Below are positions 40,446-50,084 of a stretch of DNA of 64,000 bases, one piece after another. Numbering within the stretch: position 1 is the first letter of the stretch; each line of letters begins with the position of its first letter. The stretch is taken from the NCBI GenBank assembly GCA_030827135.1, contig JAURFE010000002.1:310001-374000 (forward strand), in the 5' to 3' direction. The stretch is from Vicinamibacterales bacterium. Lineage in GTDB: Bacteria > Acidobacteriota > Vicinamibacteria > Vicinamibacterales > SCN-69-37. The position numbers and the translations under genes are program-made. The notes below the pieces were generated by a model. The model did no database searches and had not been told where the DNA came from. It saw only the letters and a program-made list of their open reading frames with translations.

Positions 40446-42283
40446 GACGGTGTCTCCATCCGTTCCAGCACATACACCGCCCACAGGCGCGACCAGTGCA
40501 GCCGTCCCGCGAGAAACGCCGCCACATCACCCGCATACCGGGGCTGCCGCAACCGGGTTGCGACATCCCGCCACGCCGTCGGTCGCGGCGAGGACAGCGC
40601 TATCCGCAGCCACACGTCAATCGGCAGCACAAATCCCTGCTTGGGCCGATGACGGGCCGCGGGCGTGGTCCACTCCGGCCACGCCTCACACAGGGCCGCC
40701 TTCCAACTCGACCGCGATCCGCGCGGCCACCGGCCGGCGGCAGCGACCGCCTCGACCACATGATGATCCACAAACGGTGTGCGGAGTTCCAGCGCGCGGC
40801 ACATCGTGACCGCATCGGCATCGGGCAGCAACTGCCGTTGCAGGAAACGACGCCACTCAAGGTCCCGGATGATATCGAACGGATCAGCCGGGTTCCCTCC
40901 GGATGACGGGACCGGCGGCACCGCACGGCCCGTCAGACGGGCAACATCCATCCGCGACCAGAGGCCCCGGTACGCCCACCACGTCTCGTCCAGCGTGGAC
41001 GGCGCCTCGACCGCGATCGTGCCGAGTTTAGTCATGCGCGACGACGGCCAGCGGGCCAGCACGGGACCGGCAAACCGCGCCGCGCTGCCCCAGCGCGTCA
41101 GGGATGCGAACAGCGTGGGCACCTCCGTGAAGGACGGATACCCACCGAGCAGTTCGTCGCCGCCCACCCCAGACAACGCCACCTGCACACCGGCCATCCG
41201 GGCCGCGCGAGCCACCAGGAAGGTATTGAAGCCATCGACCGTCGGCTCGGCGAGCGAGGCCACGAATTCGTCGAGCACCTGATCCAGGTCGAGATCCTCG
41301 AGGGCCACCTCGGTGTGCGTCGTGCCAAAGCGCTCGGCGGCCGCGCGCGCCGACGCGCTCTCATCAAGGCGCGACGCCGCCATCGTGACCGTCAGCGACT
41401 GCAACGGTCCGGACGTCTGCGCGCGTGCAGCGGCCGCGATGATCGAGGAATCAAGGCCGCCGCTGAGGAACACCGCGACGGGCACGTCACTGACGAGATG
41501 CGCGCCGACGCTCTCGGCAATCGCCGCGCGGATGCGTGGCGCCACCTCGGCGACGGGCCGCTCCGGACGGGGCTGGCGCCACACGTGATCGATCGACCAG
41601 TACGTCCGGGCCGCGTCACCACCACGCCGGGCAGTCACGCACGTGCCAGGCGCAACCACCGACACGCCCTCCCAGAAACTCTCGCCGCCCGGGACCGACC
41701 CGGTCGCCAGAAACGCCGCCCGCTGTCGCGGCGACGGTCGCAACGTCCAGAGACCCGACGCTTCAAGCGCCTGCGGTGTTGACGCAAACAGCAGCAGGTC
41801 CGGCTGCGGCCGCACAAAAACAAGCGGTTTGATCCCGAACCGGTCGCGCCCGAGCGTCAGCGCCCCTCGTCCGGTGTCAAACCACGCGAACGCGAACATG
41901 CCCCGCACCTGCGGAAGCGCCTCGACGCCGTCGTGCGCAAGCAGTTCGAGCAGCACCTCCGTGTCGGAGTGCGATCGCAGCACCACGCCACGATCGGCGA
42001 TGCGCGGCTGCAGTTCGAGAAAATTGTAGATCTCGCCGTTGTAGGTGATCCAGTGACGACGATCCGCGGACACCATCGGCTGCCGACCGGCGGACGACCG
42101 ATCAAGAATGGCCAGCCGGCGATGCGCCAGATACGCCACCGCCCCGTCCGTGCCGCACACGATCTCGCGCCCGGCACCGTCCGGGCCTCGACGGGCTATC
42201 GCCGCGTCCATACGCTCAAGCACGGCGGTCATCGTGTCGCGATCGCGCGCGCCCCAGTCGACGAGTCCGGCGATGCCGCACAT
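40442..42283 (-). CDS. asnB: Glutamine-hydrolysing asparagine synthetase-like amidotransferase
   Basis: A 613-aa enzyme with the intact nucleophile Cys2 (MCGIAGLVDWG), glutaminase motifs ITYNGEIYNFLEL and RGMFAFAWFDT, PP-loop VFLSGGLDSSIIAA and GVGGDELLGGYPSF. It should hydrolyse glutamine and amidate a carboxyl group. Among glycosyltransferases it may amidate a uronic acid residue of the polymer, as reported for some exopolysaccharide amidotransferases; ordinary asparagine synthesis is the alternative. The start overlaps the next upstream gene (TGATG). Confidence 0.88.
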   Translation of the reverse strand: MCGIAGLVDWGARDRDTMTAVLERMDAAIARRGPDGAGREIVCGTDGAVAYLAHRRLAILDRSSAGRQPMVSADRRHWITYNGEIYNFLELQPRIADRGVVLRSHSDTEVLLELLAHDGVEALPQVRGMFAFAWFDTGRGALTLGRDRFGIKPLVFVRPQPDLLLFASTPQALEASGLWTLRPSPRQRAAFLATGSVPGGESFWEGVSVVAPGTCVTARRGGDAARTYWSIDHVWRQPRPERPVAEVAPRIRAAIAESVGAHLVSDVPVAVFLSGGLDSSIIAAAARAQTSGPLQSLTVTMAASRLDESASARAAAERFGTTHTEVALEDLDLDQVLDEFVASLAEPTVDGFNTFLVARAARMAGVQVALSGVGGDELLGGYPSFTEVPTLFASLTRWGSAARFAGPVLARWPSSRMTKLGTIAVEAPSTLDETWWAYRGLWSRMDVARLTGRAVPPVPSSGGNPADPFDIIRDLEWRRFLQRQLLPDADAVTMCRALELRTPFVDHHVVEAVAAAGRWPRGSRSSWKAALCEAWPEWTTPAARHRPKQGFVLPIDVWLRIALSSPRPTAWRDVATRLRQPRYAGDVAAFLAGRLHWSRLWAVYVLERMETPS

Positions 42284-43467
42284 CAGGCGCGCCCCCCGAC
42301 CACATCGGCATACACGCGGTGGACGCCCGCGATATACGCCGTGCTCGAGTACTCCACCACCGCCCGGCGTCTGCCGGCCTCGCCCATGGCGCGGGCGCGG
42401 ACGGGATCATCAATCAGCGACCGGATGGCTTCCGCCAGCGCGTCCACATGCTTCGGCGGTATCAGCACACCGGTCACCCCATCCACCACAATCTCGCACG
42501 GGCCGCCGTGCGCCGTCGCGATCACCGGCCGCGCACTCGCCATGCCCTCGACGACGACGAGTCCGAAGGGCTCGGGCTCGGTGGACGCGAGGACGAGCAC
42601 ATCGATCGCCCGATGCACAGCGGGCATGTCGGCCGGACCGAACTGCCAGTCCGTCCACGTCATCCGCGCGTCGAGTCCGAGGGCCGTGGCGCGGGCACGC
42701 AACGACGTTGCATAGTGTTCCAGTCCGATCACCGGGCCACCCACGACCACAAAACGCGCCTGGGGTCGATCCGCAACGACGCGGGCCGCCGCCTCAAGGA
42801 AAACATCCACGCCCTTCCACACGTCGAGCCGGCACACCATGCCGACAAGTGTCTCGGCGGCCGAGACACCCCACGCCTCGCGGAGATCGGCGGACGCTCC
42901 TGGACAAAACCGATCGGTTTCGATCCCGTTGGAGACCTTCACGAGGTGACTTGGCCGTGCCGGGGACGGCCCGAACATCGCCGCGACCGCATCGGACGTC
43001 ACAATCACTCTGCTGGCAAGGTGACGCGCCATCCACAGTTCCAGTCGGCGCAGCCACCCGCGCTGCCACACGATCTCGCGGATGTGCCACACATGCCGGG
43101 TGCCGGTCAGCCACGCAACGGGCCCTCCGTACAGGTTGTGAATCGTATTGGTATGCACCAAGGCCACGCGCTCGCGGCGAATCACCGCGCGCAGCGCCCA
43201 CAAGGCCCGCGGGAAGTTGCAGGCGTATCCCACCAGGTAGCCCCAGCCCCTGCGGGACGTCAGCTTCCGCAAGACCGGCATCACGGCAACGGTTGCGCCG
43301 GCCGCCCGCAATCTGGGCACCAAGGGACCGTCCGACGGCACGGCCACGATGGCGCGGTAGCGAGTGCGATCGAGGCCTTCCACTAACCGCACCAGCGACA
43401 CGTCCGACCCGCCGACCTCGGAGGTCGTATGCAGGTACAGGATCGTGGCGGGATCACGCGCGGGCAC
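42283..43467 (-). CDS. Glycosyltransferase family 4 (first of several)
   Basis: A 394-aa GT-B enzyme: N-terminal ILYLHTTSEVGGSDVSLVRLVEGLD, linker VSNGIETDRFCPG, nucleotide-binding EPFGLVVVEGMASARPVIAT (the E-x7-E motif). The donor sugar cannot be told from sequence. The start overlaps the neighbouring GT4 by 14 bases. Confidence 0.9.
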   Translation of the reverse strand: MPARDPATILYLHTTSEVGGSDVSLVRLVEGLDRTRYRAIVAVPSDGPLVPRLRAAGATVAVMPVLRKLTSRRGWGYLVGYACNFPRALWALRAVIRRERVALVHTNTIHNLYGGPVAWLTGTRHVWHIREIVWQRGWLRRLELWMARHLASRVIVTSDAVAAMFGPSPARPSHLVKVSNGIETDRFCPGASADLREAWGVSAAETLVGMVCRLDVWKGVDVFLEAAARVVADRPQARFVVVGGPVIGLEHYATSLRARATALGLDARMTWTDWQFGPADMPAVHRAIDVLVLASTEPEPFGLVVVEGMASARPVIATAHGGPCEIVVDGVTGVLIPPKHVDALAEAIRSLIDDPVRARAMGEAGRRRAVVEYSSTAYIAGVHRVYADVVGGRA

Positions 43468-44503
43468 GGGCGATCACCTGCGCATACACAGCTTCATACT
43501 GGGCGGCCACGACGGACCAGTCATACCGCGTCACATCCGCGAGCGCGGCGCGCTCGAGCCGCGCGCGCTCCTCCGGCGACTGCAGCACCCGAGTCAGCAC
43601 CGCCGCCAGCGAGGCGTCGTCGGCGAGGACGCCCAGCGCGCCGTCACGGAGCACCTCGCGCGCACCGGCATTGGGTGAAGCCACAACCGTGGTGCCCGAC
43701 GCCATCGCCTCGATGTACGGACGGCCAAATCCCTCATAGGCACTCGGGAGGCACAGCACCCAGGCCTCCCCCAGCAGACGGTGCAGGGTCGCATCATCCA
43801 CGCGCCCCCAGCTTCGGCAGCCGTCCTCCGGCGCAATTTCGGGACCCACCAGCCACAACTGCGCGGTGGGCAGGGTGCGGCGCACGTCACGCATCGCCGC
43901 GATCAGGAGGCGGCCACGCTTGCGCGAATCCACTTCGCCGACAAACACCACGGTCGGCGTCCTCGACTTCGACGCCGGGTCCGGCCGCAGCACCGACAAG
44001 TCGATACCGTTGGGAATCACCACGCCCCGGCCCGGATACCACCGCAACGTATGGGCCGAAATCCCCACAAGCGCTTCAGCGCGCAACGCGGCCAGCCACT
44101 CGCTCACGAAGAACCAGAGATGCAGCAGGAATCGCTTGGGCGACAGGCCTAGTACGCCGTTGACCCACGCCTCCGCGAGCGCCGTGCCGTGCATCGTACG
44201 CACGACCGGAGGGAGTCCCAGGCGAGGCAGCCACTGATCGTCGCCCTGCGCGTGCACCACATCGAACCGGGAGAAATCGCACCGGCGCAGCGTCCATGGG
44301 AACCGGATCGGCGCCAGCCGGCCGGCGGTCACCGGAACGCGTACGACGGCATACGGAGCACCCGCCGGCGCGGGATCCTGGCTGAAGATGGTGACCATGT
44401 GGCCACGTCCGACCAGCGCGCGCGCCAGACCGTCGGTGAAGTACCCGACGCCGCCTCTGGACGCACTCGGCAGAAACCGCTGAATCAGCGCAATGTCAGC
44501 CAC
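43454..44503 (-). CDS. Glycosyltransferase family 4
   Basis: A 349-aa GT-B enzyme: IALIQRFLPSASRGGVGYFTDGLARALVGRGH at the N-terminus, VIPNGIDLSVLRPDP, VVFVGEVDSRKRG and the E-x7-E region YEGFGRPYIEAMASGTTVVAS. It overlaps the next GT4 gene by eight bases. Confidence 0.9.
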   Translation of the reverse strand: MADIALIQRFLPSASRGGVGYFTDGLARALVGRGHMVTIFSQDPAPAGAPYAVVRVPVTAGRLAPIRFPWTLRRCDFSRFDVVHAQGDDQWLPRLGLPPVVRTMHGTALAEAWVNGVLGLSPKRFLLHLWFFVSEWLAALRAEALVGISAHTLRWYPGRGVVIPNGIDLSVLRPDPASKSRTPTVVFVGEVDSRKRGRLLIAAMRDVRRTLPTAQLWLVGPEIAPEDGCRSWGRVDDATLHRLLGEAWVLCLPSAYEGFGRPYIEAMASGTTVVASPNAGAREVLRDGALGVLADDASLAAVLTRVLQSPEERARLERAALADVTRYDWSVVAAQYEAVYAQVIARARA

Positions 44504-45563
44504 GCGACACGGACCGGTACAACTCGACCATGCGCCGCGTGGTCTGCGTCCACTCGAACCGCGCAGCCCGATCGAAACCGCGCTCGACCTGCCGCCGGCG
44601 CGTCTGGGGCTGGCTCAGGATCTCGGCCATGGCGTCGGCCATCGCATTGTCATCCTCGGCGTCCACCAGGATGCCGCCGTCTCCCACCACTTCGGGGATG
44701 GCGCCACGATTGGAGGCGACCACCGGTGTGCCACACGCCATCGCCTCGAGCGGGGGCAGCCCGAAGCCGGCGAGCAGCGGCACATACAACAACACATCGG
44801 CGGCATGGTAGTAGCCGGGCAGATCCGCAAACGGCACGCGGCCGACCATCCGAATGTGATCGTCCAGTTCCAGCTGGGAAATCAGGCGCATCTGATCGGG
44901 CGTAAACGGCAGGCCCACTTTCACGAGCGTCGCCTCACTGCCGTGTTGCGCACGCAGCTGTCCGAACGCGCGAATCAGCCGGTCGATGTTCATGTAGGGC
45001 TGCGTATGCCCGACAGCCAGCACGATGTCGCCGGATAGTCCGAGACGTCGGCGCGCCTGCTGGCGATCCGGGGACGGCCGGAACGCTTCGTCGATACCGA
45101 GCGGCACGACGTGGACGCGATCGTCCGGGAGATCCACATACGACTTCAGATCCTGCCGGGCCGACTCGCTGTCACAGACCACGGCGGCCGCCCGCCGGAG
45201 CGCGCGGACGCTGTACTCAAACGCGCGACGGGTGCGCCAGCTGACACCCGGGACCTTCATCACGACGGCGTCGTGAAACGATACAACCGTCCGATCTCCG
45301 GGCAGGCTCCGGATCAAATGGCTGAACCCGTGATCGACGATGTGATTGACGCTGCCTCCGTGGTGGCCCGCAAACCGCTGGTAGCGCACGTACTGGTCCC
45401 AATACCGCCACGGCCCCTCCAGACGTGGGCCCGGAAACTCCACCGACCGAACCGTCTCCCCTGCATTCAGCCACGCACCGACCCGCCGTTCCAGCGTGTC
45501 GGCATACATCGTCATGCTCGAACGATACGGATCACGAAACGGACGAAAGAGCACGACGTTCAC
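44496..45563 (-). CDS. Glycosyltransferase family 4 (mannosyltransferase-like)
   Basis: A 355-aa GT-B enzyme: DHGFSHLIRSLPGDRTVVSFHD, VPLGIDEAFRPSPDRQ, VLAVGHTQPYMNIDRLIRAF and GFGLPPLEAMACGTPVVASNRG, the last resembling WbaZ/mannosyltransferase-type enzymes. Donor specificity is inferred only. Confidence 0.9.
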   Translation of the reverse strand: MNVVLFRPFRDPYRSSMTMYADTLERRVGAWLNAGETVRSVEFPGPRLEGPWRYWDQYVRYQRFAGHHGGSVNHIVDHGFSHLIRSLPGDRTVVSFHDAVVMKVPGVSWRTRRAFEYSVRALRRAAAVVCDSESARQDLKSYVDLPDDRVHVVPLGIDEAFRPSPDRQQARRRLGLSGDIVLAVGHTQPYMNIDRLIRAFGQLRAQHGSEATLVKVGLPFTPDQMRLISQLELDDHIRMVGRVPFADLPGYYHAADVLLYVPLLAGFGLPPLEAMACGTPVVASNRGAIPEVVGDGGILVDAEDDNAMADAMAEILSQPQTRRRQVERGFDRAARFEWTQTTRRMVELYRSVSRG

Positions 45564-46261
45564 GATCGGTGCCCCAGCACCCGTGCCGGATTGCCGACAA
45601 CGATCGCGCGCGGCGCCACGTCACGCGTCACCACCGCCCCGGCGCCAACGACGGCGCCGGCCCCGATCGTGACGCCGTCAAGCACGATTACCTGATTGCC
45701 AATCCACACGTCGTCGCCCACGGTGATGCCCGATCGCGTCACGCCCTGGTCCTGAATCAGCGTCGAGGCATCGCGAAAATTGTGGTTCTCGGCGAGCAGA
45801 TGCACGCCGGCACCGAAGGTCACGCGCGATCCGATGCGGATGCCGCCACCAGCCCCAAGCAGGCATCGCGGCCCGATATAGGTCCCGCTGCCGATCGACA
45901 GCCCCACACCCGGATCATCAAGCGTACTCGTGGCCTGAATCCACGCGCCCTCGCGAATGCGCACGTGATCGCCGAAAGACATGCCGGTGACCGCGAAGGC
46001 GCTGATGTAACTGTCCTGACCGATGGCGACGTTGGCGCCCACCGACAGTCGGCGCGGGAAGAGAATGCGTGTGCGCGCCCCCACAAACAACCGGCCGCCG
46101 CAGGCACCGAGACGGGGCGCGATCAGCATGCCCCGGACCCGCGCCCACCCACCGCGCGACCACAGGAAGCGGATCAACTCGACCCACGACACGTCGATGG
46201 GCGTCTTGAGAGTCACGGGACGCCCGATGGCCATCGTGTACAGACGCGACTTGAGGCTCAT
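45560..46261 (-). CDS. Left-handed beta-helix acyltransferase
   Basis: A 233-aa hexapeptide-repeat (LbH) acetyltransferase of the WcaF/maltose-acetyltransferase kind: repeats such as VGANVAIGQDSYIS, LSIGSGTYIGPRCLLGAGGGIRIGSRVTFGAG, catalytic His region LLAENHNFRDAS, and ITVGDDVWIGNQVIVLDGVTIGAGAVVGAGAVVTRDV with the NPARVLG end. It probably O-acetylates a sugar of the repeat unit. The start overlaps the GT4 stop upstream by four bases. Confidence 0.9.
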   Translation of the reverse strand: MSLKSRLYTMAIGRPVTLKTPIDVSWVELIRFLWSRGGWARVRGMLIAPRLGACGGRLFVGARTRILFPRRLSVGANVAIGQDSYISAFAVTGMSFGDHVRIREGAWIQATSTLDDPGVGLSIGSGTYIGPRCLLGAGGGIRIGSRVTFGAGVHLLAENHNFRDASTLIQDQGVTRSGITVGDDVWIGNQVIVLDGVTIGAGAVVGAGAVVTRDVAPRAIVVGNPARVLGHRS

Positions 46262-47385
46262 GCTCGGACCTGCGCGCGATCGTATGCCGATTCAATGCGT
46301 TCCACCATGGCCGCCACGCTGAACCGCTCGGCGGCGCGGCACCGGCCCGCGACGCCCCACGCACGAGCCCGCGCAGGATCCGCGAGCAACCGGACAATCG
46401 CATCAGCCATGCCGGACACGTCGCCGGGAGGCACGAGTGCGCCGGTCTCACCCGACACGATCTGTTCCTGCGGCCCGCCCTGCGCAAACGCCACCACCGG
46501 ACGCCCCTGCGCCATGGCCTCCGCCACGACCAGCCCGAACGGCTCCGGAGCGACCGACGTGTGCGCCACAACATCGGCAGCGGCCAACCAGGGCCGCGCA
46601 TCGTCGACCTGCCCCGTCCAGGTGATCGCCTCGGCCACGCCAAGCGCCTCGGCCGCGCGGCGCACGTCGGCGGCGTAGTCGGGCTCAAGACCAAACAGGG
46701 TTCCGCCCACCACCGCGAACCTCGCCGCCGGACACGCGCGCCGGACACGCGCGGCTACGTCGACGAACACGTGCGCTCCCTTCCAGCGCTGCAGCCGGCC
46801 GCACCAGACTACAAGCGGCCCCGGTACGTGCTCAACCGCGGCGACCGGGGTCAGGTCCACGCCGTTGTGCGCGATCCGCAGACGATCCGGCGGCAGGCGG
46901 GGGCGCCAGCTCAGGGCCACCGCTTCGGACACCGCGAGGATCTCGTCCGCCCGCACGGCGGCCGCCATTCGGTGGATGAGCCCGTCGGCATTCCAGCGGG
47001 TTTCAAAACAATCGTGCACATGCCACACCACGGGCCGCGCCGCGAGCGCTGCGGCACGTCCGCCATACAGGTGCCCGGCAATCCCGTGCGTGTGCACCAC
47101 CGACGCGCCCGTTTCCGCGATGGCGACCTGCAGCGCGCGCACGAGCGACCGCGCACCACGCCACTCGCGAAAGCGCGGTAGGGCCGGCACCCCGATCACG
47201 GGTATCCCCATCGATCGCCATCGTCCCGACAACGCGGACCCCACCGGCACGGCCACCACGGGCCGATAGCGGGCCTCGGCCCTGGCCAACTCCGCCGTGG
47301 CAACCGTTTCGACGACGGCTTCCGCCCCACCGCGGGCAGTGGCCAGCGCCACGTGCAGGACCACCGGCGGTGCCGACCCCGTCAC
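46258..47385 (-). CDS. Glycosyltransferase family 4
   Basis: A 375-aa GT-B enzyme with VVLHVALATARGGAEAVVETVA, VVHTHGIAGHLYGG, VVWHVHDCFETRWN, IAHNGVDLTPV, VVWCGRLQRWKGAHVFVD and EPFGLVVAEAMAQGRPVVAF. GTG 47385 is used because it overlaps the polymerase stop (GTGA); the open frame to 47808 runs antisense-like over the conserved end of that gene and is not family sequence. Confidence 0.9.
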   Translation of the reverse strand: MTGSAPPVVLHVALATARGGAEAVVETVATAELARAEARYRPVVAVPVGSALSGRWRSMGIPVIGVPALPRFREWRGARSLVRALQVAIAETGASVVHTHGIAGHLYGGRAAALAARPVVWHVHDCFETRWNADGLIHRMAAAVRADEILAVSEAVALSWRPRLPPDRLRIAHNGVDLTPVAAVEHVPGPLVVWCGRLQRWKGAHVFVDVAARVRRACPAARFAVVGGTLFGLEPDYAADVRRAAEALGVAEAITWTGQVDDARPWLAAADVVAHTSVAPEPFGLVVAEAMAQGRPVVAFAQGGPQEQIVSGETGALVPPGDVSGMADAIVRLLADPARARAWGVAGRCRAAERFSVAAMVERIESAYDRAQVRA

Positions 47386-48689
47386 CGGGGCCCCGCGTCT
47401 CCGGGGGCCGGGCCCATCTGATTCCAGAGCAGCCGCGTGCGCTCGAGGTCCACCATCTTCACCGCCACGCCGACGAAGAACCAGAAATAGAGATTGCCGG
47501 GCATGGCATCGAGCCCGGTGCTGTTGGACGTCAGCAGGATCGTCATCAGCGACTGCAGGAAGATGGCCGTCCAGATGGACCGCCCAGGCGCATTCGTCAT
47601 CCAGCGCCGGGACGAGACGAGAAACACGCCAATACTCATCACGACGGCCAGGAACGCCGTGAGGCCAAGCACCCCCATCTCTGTACCCAGCACGCCGAGG
47701 TAGCTCTCCACCAGCCGCACCGTCCCCGGAGGACTGAAGTGTCTGGCGCCAACGGTCGCCACCCCGAGTCCCAACCCCAGTGGCTCGGAAACGGTCTGCG
47801 TGAACCACAACTGCCCGAAAAACGTCTTGCGGAATCGATCGAGGTTCTCGGCGCTGGCCACTGAGGAGAGGCGGTCGGCGACGCCGCTACCGAGGAAGTC
47901 AAGACTGACGACGACCAGTATGTAAAATACGCCGGCCGCGATGCCGGCGCGCGACATCTGGCGGGACAACATCGTGATCAGTCCGGCTTGCACCAGGAAG
48001 AGCAGCAGCGGGGCGCGCGACCCTGTGACCAGCATCGCCGGCAGCAGGCACGCCAGCGCGATCGCAATCATGATGCGGTCGCGCTTTCCGAGATCCTTGA
48101 CCAGCAGGAACCCGACGAGCAACGCAGCCACGGTGGACAGGTACGCACCGAACTGGCCGGGCGAGTTGAACGTGCCGGGCACGCGCCAGAACGACACACC
48201 GGACTCACCCATCGTCGAGAAGAAGACGTGCGAGTACTCGGCGCCCAGCATCCGGAGTGCCATCGGCCCGCCAAAGTACAGGTAGATGCCGAAGAGGCTG
48301 ACCGGAATGGAGGACCACCCGATGACCCGCAGCAGTCGCGCCAGGTCCGCATCGCCACGAAGGTAGTGATAGCCCACAAAGAGCAGCGGCAGATAGAAAA
48401 TCCGCTGCTTGATCGCCACGCTGATACCCAGCGGCGTCACCGGCGTCGGCATCGCGACAAACAGAAGGCAGACGACGGTAAACACCACGGCCGGGCCGGT
48501 AAACCGCGAGGCCGACCCGGACGCCGTCATCCCGCTTGAGAGCATGGTCAGGTACAGCACCCCAATCAGCGCATCCTTGGGCAGATACGCGATCGGATTC
48601 GGATACAGGATGTTGACGACCAGCCCTTCGATACACGTGTACAGGAAGGCGGCATACACGAGCCGCCGCTGTGTCTCTGTCATGCCCAT
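47382..48689 (-). CDS. Wzy/O-antigen-ligase-like polysaccharide polymerase
   Basis: A 435-aa membrane protein with about eleven helices and a periplasmic loop containing FFGQLWFTQTVSEPLGLGLGVATVGARHF, ending VESYLGVLGTEMGVLGLTAFLAVVMSIGVFLVS, typical of the O-antigen ligase/polymerase superfamily. Being inside the glycosyltransferase run it is the better candidate for the repeat-unit polymerase. The start may be ATG 48689 or the next ATG two codons later. Confidence 0.82.
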   Translation of the reverse strand: MGMTETQRRLVYAAFLYTCIEGLVVNILYPNPIAYLPKDALIGVLYLTMLSSGMTASGSASRFTGPAVVFTVVCLLFVAMPTPVTPLGISVAIKQRIFYLPLLFVGYHYLRGDADLARLLRVIGWSSIPVSLFGIYLYFGGPMALRMLGAEYSHVFFSTMGESGVSFWRVPGTFNSPGQFGAYLSTVAALLVGFLLVKDLGKRDRIMIAIALACLLPAMLVTGSRAPLLLFLVQAGLITMLSRQMSRAGIAAGVFYILVVVSLDFLGSGVADRLSSVASAENLDRFRKTFFGQLWFTQTVSEPLGLGLGVATVGARHFSPPGTVRLVESYLGVLGTEMGVLGLTAFLAVVMSIGVFLVSSRRWMTNAPGRSIWTAIFLQSLMTILLTSNSTGLDAMPGNLYFWFFVGVAVKMVDLERTRLLWNQMGPAPGDAGPR

Positions 48690-50084
48690 TCAGCGCACCA
48701 CCCGATAGTCACGTCGCTCCGGCACATCTTCACGTTCCACGTCATCCTGCACGCTCCGGCGATCGGTCACATACCGCCCGAGGAACTGGCTCACGCGTGC
48801 CGGCACGACCGTGATCTGGTTCACGGCCACCTCCCGGAAACTCACGGGTCCCCGGTTGGGAATGATATTGGTGCCCCACTGAAACGCGAAACCGGCGTTC
48901 CAGACGATCAACACCGCGAGGCCCGCGCCCGCCAGCCGCCACGCGCCGACGCCGCGCGTCCGGCACCAGTCCAGACACACCGCAACGCCGACCACGAGGA
49001 ACACGGAAAGCGACACAAAGAACCGATTGCCGAAAGACGACTGCCCGTGCCAGTTCTGGTAGCTGGCGACCACCAGGTAGAACGCACCCGATGACAACAT
49101 CCATGGGCGCAACGAGCCATGCGCCCCCCAGGCCCGCACGAGTCCCACGAGCGCGACGGCGACAACCGGGGTCCAGACGACCCACCCGTGATTGGCCGAA
49201 AACGCCGTGTGCCACAACCGGGGCTCCGACCATGCAAACGTGTCCTGATACCCGGTGGTCAGCGGCGTGCCGTACACGATCGCCTTGCCCAGCAACTGCG
49301 GCACCCCCACCAGCACCGCGGCCGCCGTAAACGCGACCCCATGCCGAAGCGCCATCACCACACCGTCGCGCCCAAGCGTCGCCGCCCACACCCACATGGC
49401 CGCCAGCGCAAATACGCCGTTGAGCTGATACACCTGCACCATGAGGCCGGCCAACGCCCCCCACACAGCCCAGTGCCCGAGGCGTGACGAGTCGTGCTGG
49501 GTAACACCCCACATCACAAATGCCGCAACGGCACAGGCCGCCAGCGCGTGAACATGAAACGGCAGGAACACCTGATACACCGGCAGCGACGACGCGAGAC
49601 CGATCGCGATCGCGGCGAGGCCCGCGCTGCGCCCGTACCCCAGGTGCGTGGCGGTGCGCACCGACAGCCACAACGCGAGCATGCCGTACACCACCGTGCC
49701 CATCGCGACGGTCCAGAGATACGGCCAGCTGTACCCATCCGCCGGGAGGGTCGCGCCCAGCAGACGCGCCCCCGTCACGCCGAGGTGTGCCGCCAGAAAC
49801 CACGGTGCCCACAACACGGCGGGCCCCACACTCCACTGATTCCCGACGCGCCCCACGGGCGTGATCGCCTCAGGGCGCACAATGCCGTCGTCGGCGAACA
49901 CCAGCTGCTGAAACAGCGGATCGGCGCGACGGAACTGATTGGTAAAGTCGAGATCGCCATCCACGACCGGAGACACCAGCCAGGCGTAGTAGCCGTTGCC
50001 GTCACCACGGACGTAGGGGTTCACAAGCAGACACGCCAGCACGGTCGCGCCCCCCCACACGCGCCAAGCCTGGCGATTCGTCAT
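48690..50084 (-). CDS. Multi-pass membrane protein, GT-C-like
   Basis: A 464-aa protein with about ten membrane helices, an N-terminal TM followed by an acidic periplasmic loop (YVRGDGNGYYAWLVSPVVDGDLDF), and Trp-rich loops (FSANHGWVVWTPVVAVAL). The layout is that of GT-C glycosyltransferases using polyprenyl-linked sugars, but I do not see a diagnostic family motif. It lies one base upstream of the polymerase gene and overlaps the carbamoyltransferase end by four bases. Confidence 0.75.
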   Translation of the reverse strand: MTNRQAWRVWGGATVLACLLVNPYVRGDGNGYYAWLVSPVVDGDLDFTNQFRRADPLFQQLVFADDGIVRPEAITPVGRVGNQWSVGPAVLWAPWFLAAHLGVTGARLLGATLPADGYSWPYLWTVAMGTVVYGMLALWLSVRTATHLGYGRSAGLAAIAIGLASSLPVYQVFLPFHVHALAACAVAAFVMWGVTQHDSSRLGHWAVWGALAGLMVQVYQLNGVFALAAMWVWAATLGRDGVVMALRHGVAFTAAAVLVGVPQLLGKAIVYGTPLTTGYQDTFAWSEPRLWHTAFSANHGWVVWTPVVAVALVGLVRAWGAHGSLRPWMLSSGAFYLVVASYQNWHGQSSFGNRFFVSLSVFLVVGVAVCLDWCRTRGVGAWRLAGAGLAVLIVWNAGFAFQWGTNIIPNRGPVSFREVAVNQITVVPARVSQFLGRYVTDRRSVQDDVEREDVPERRDYRVVR

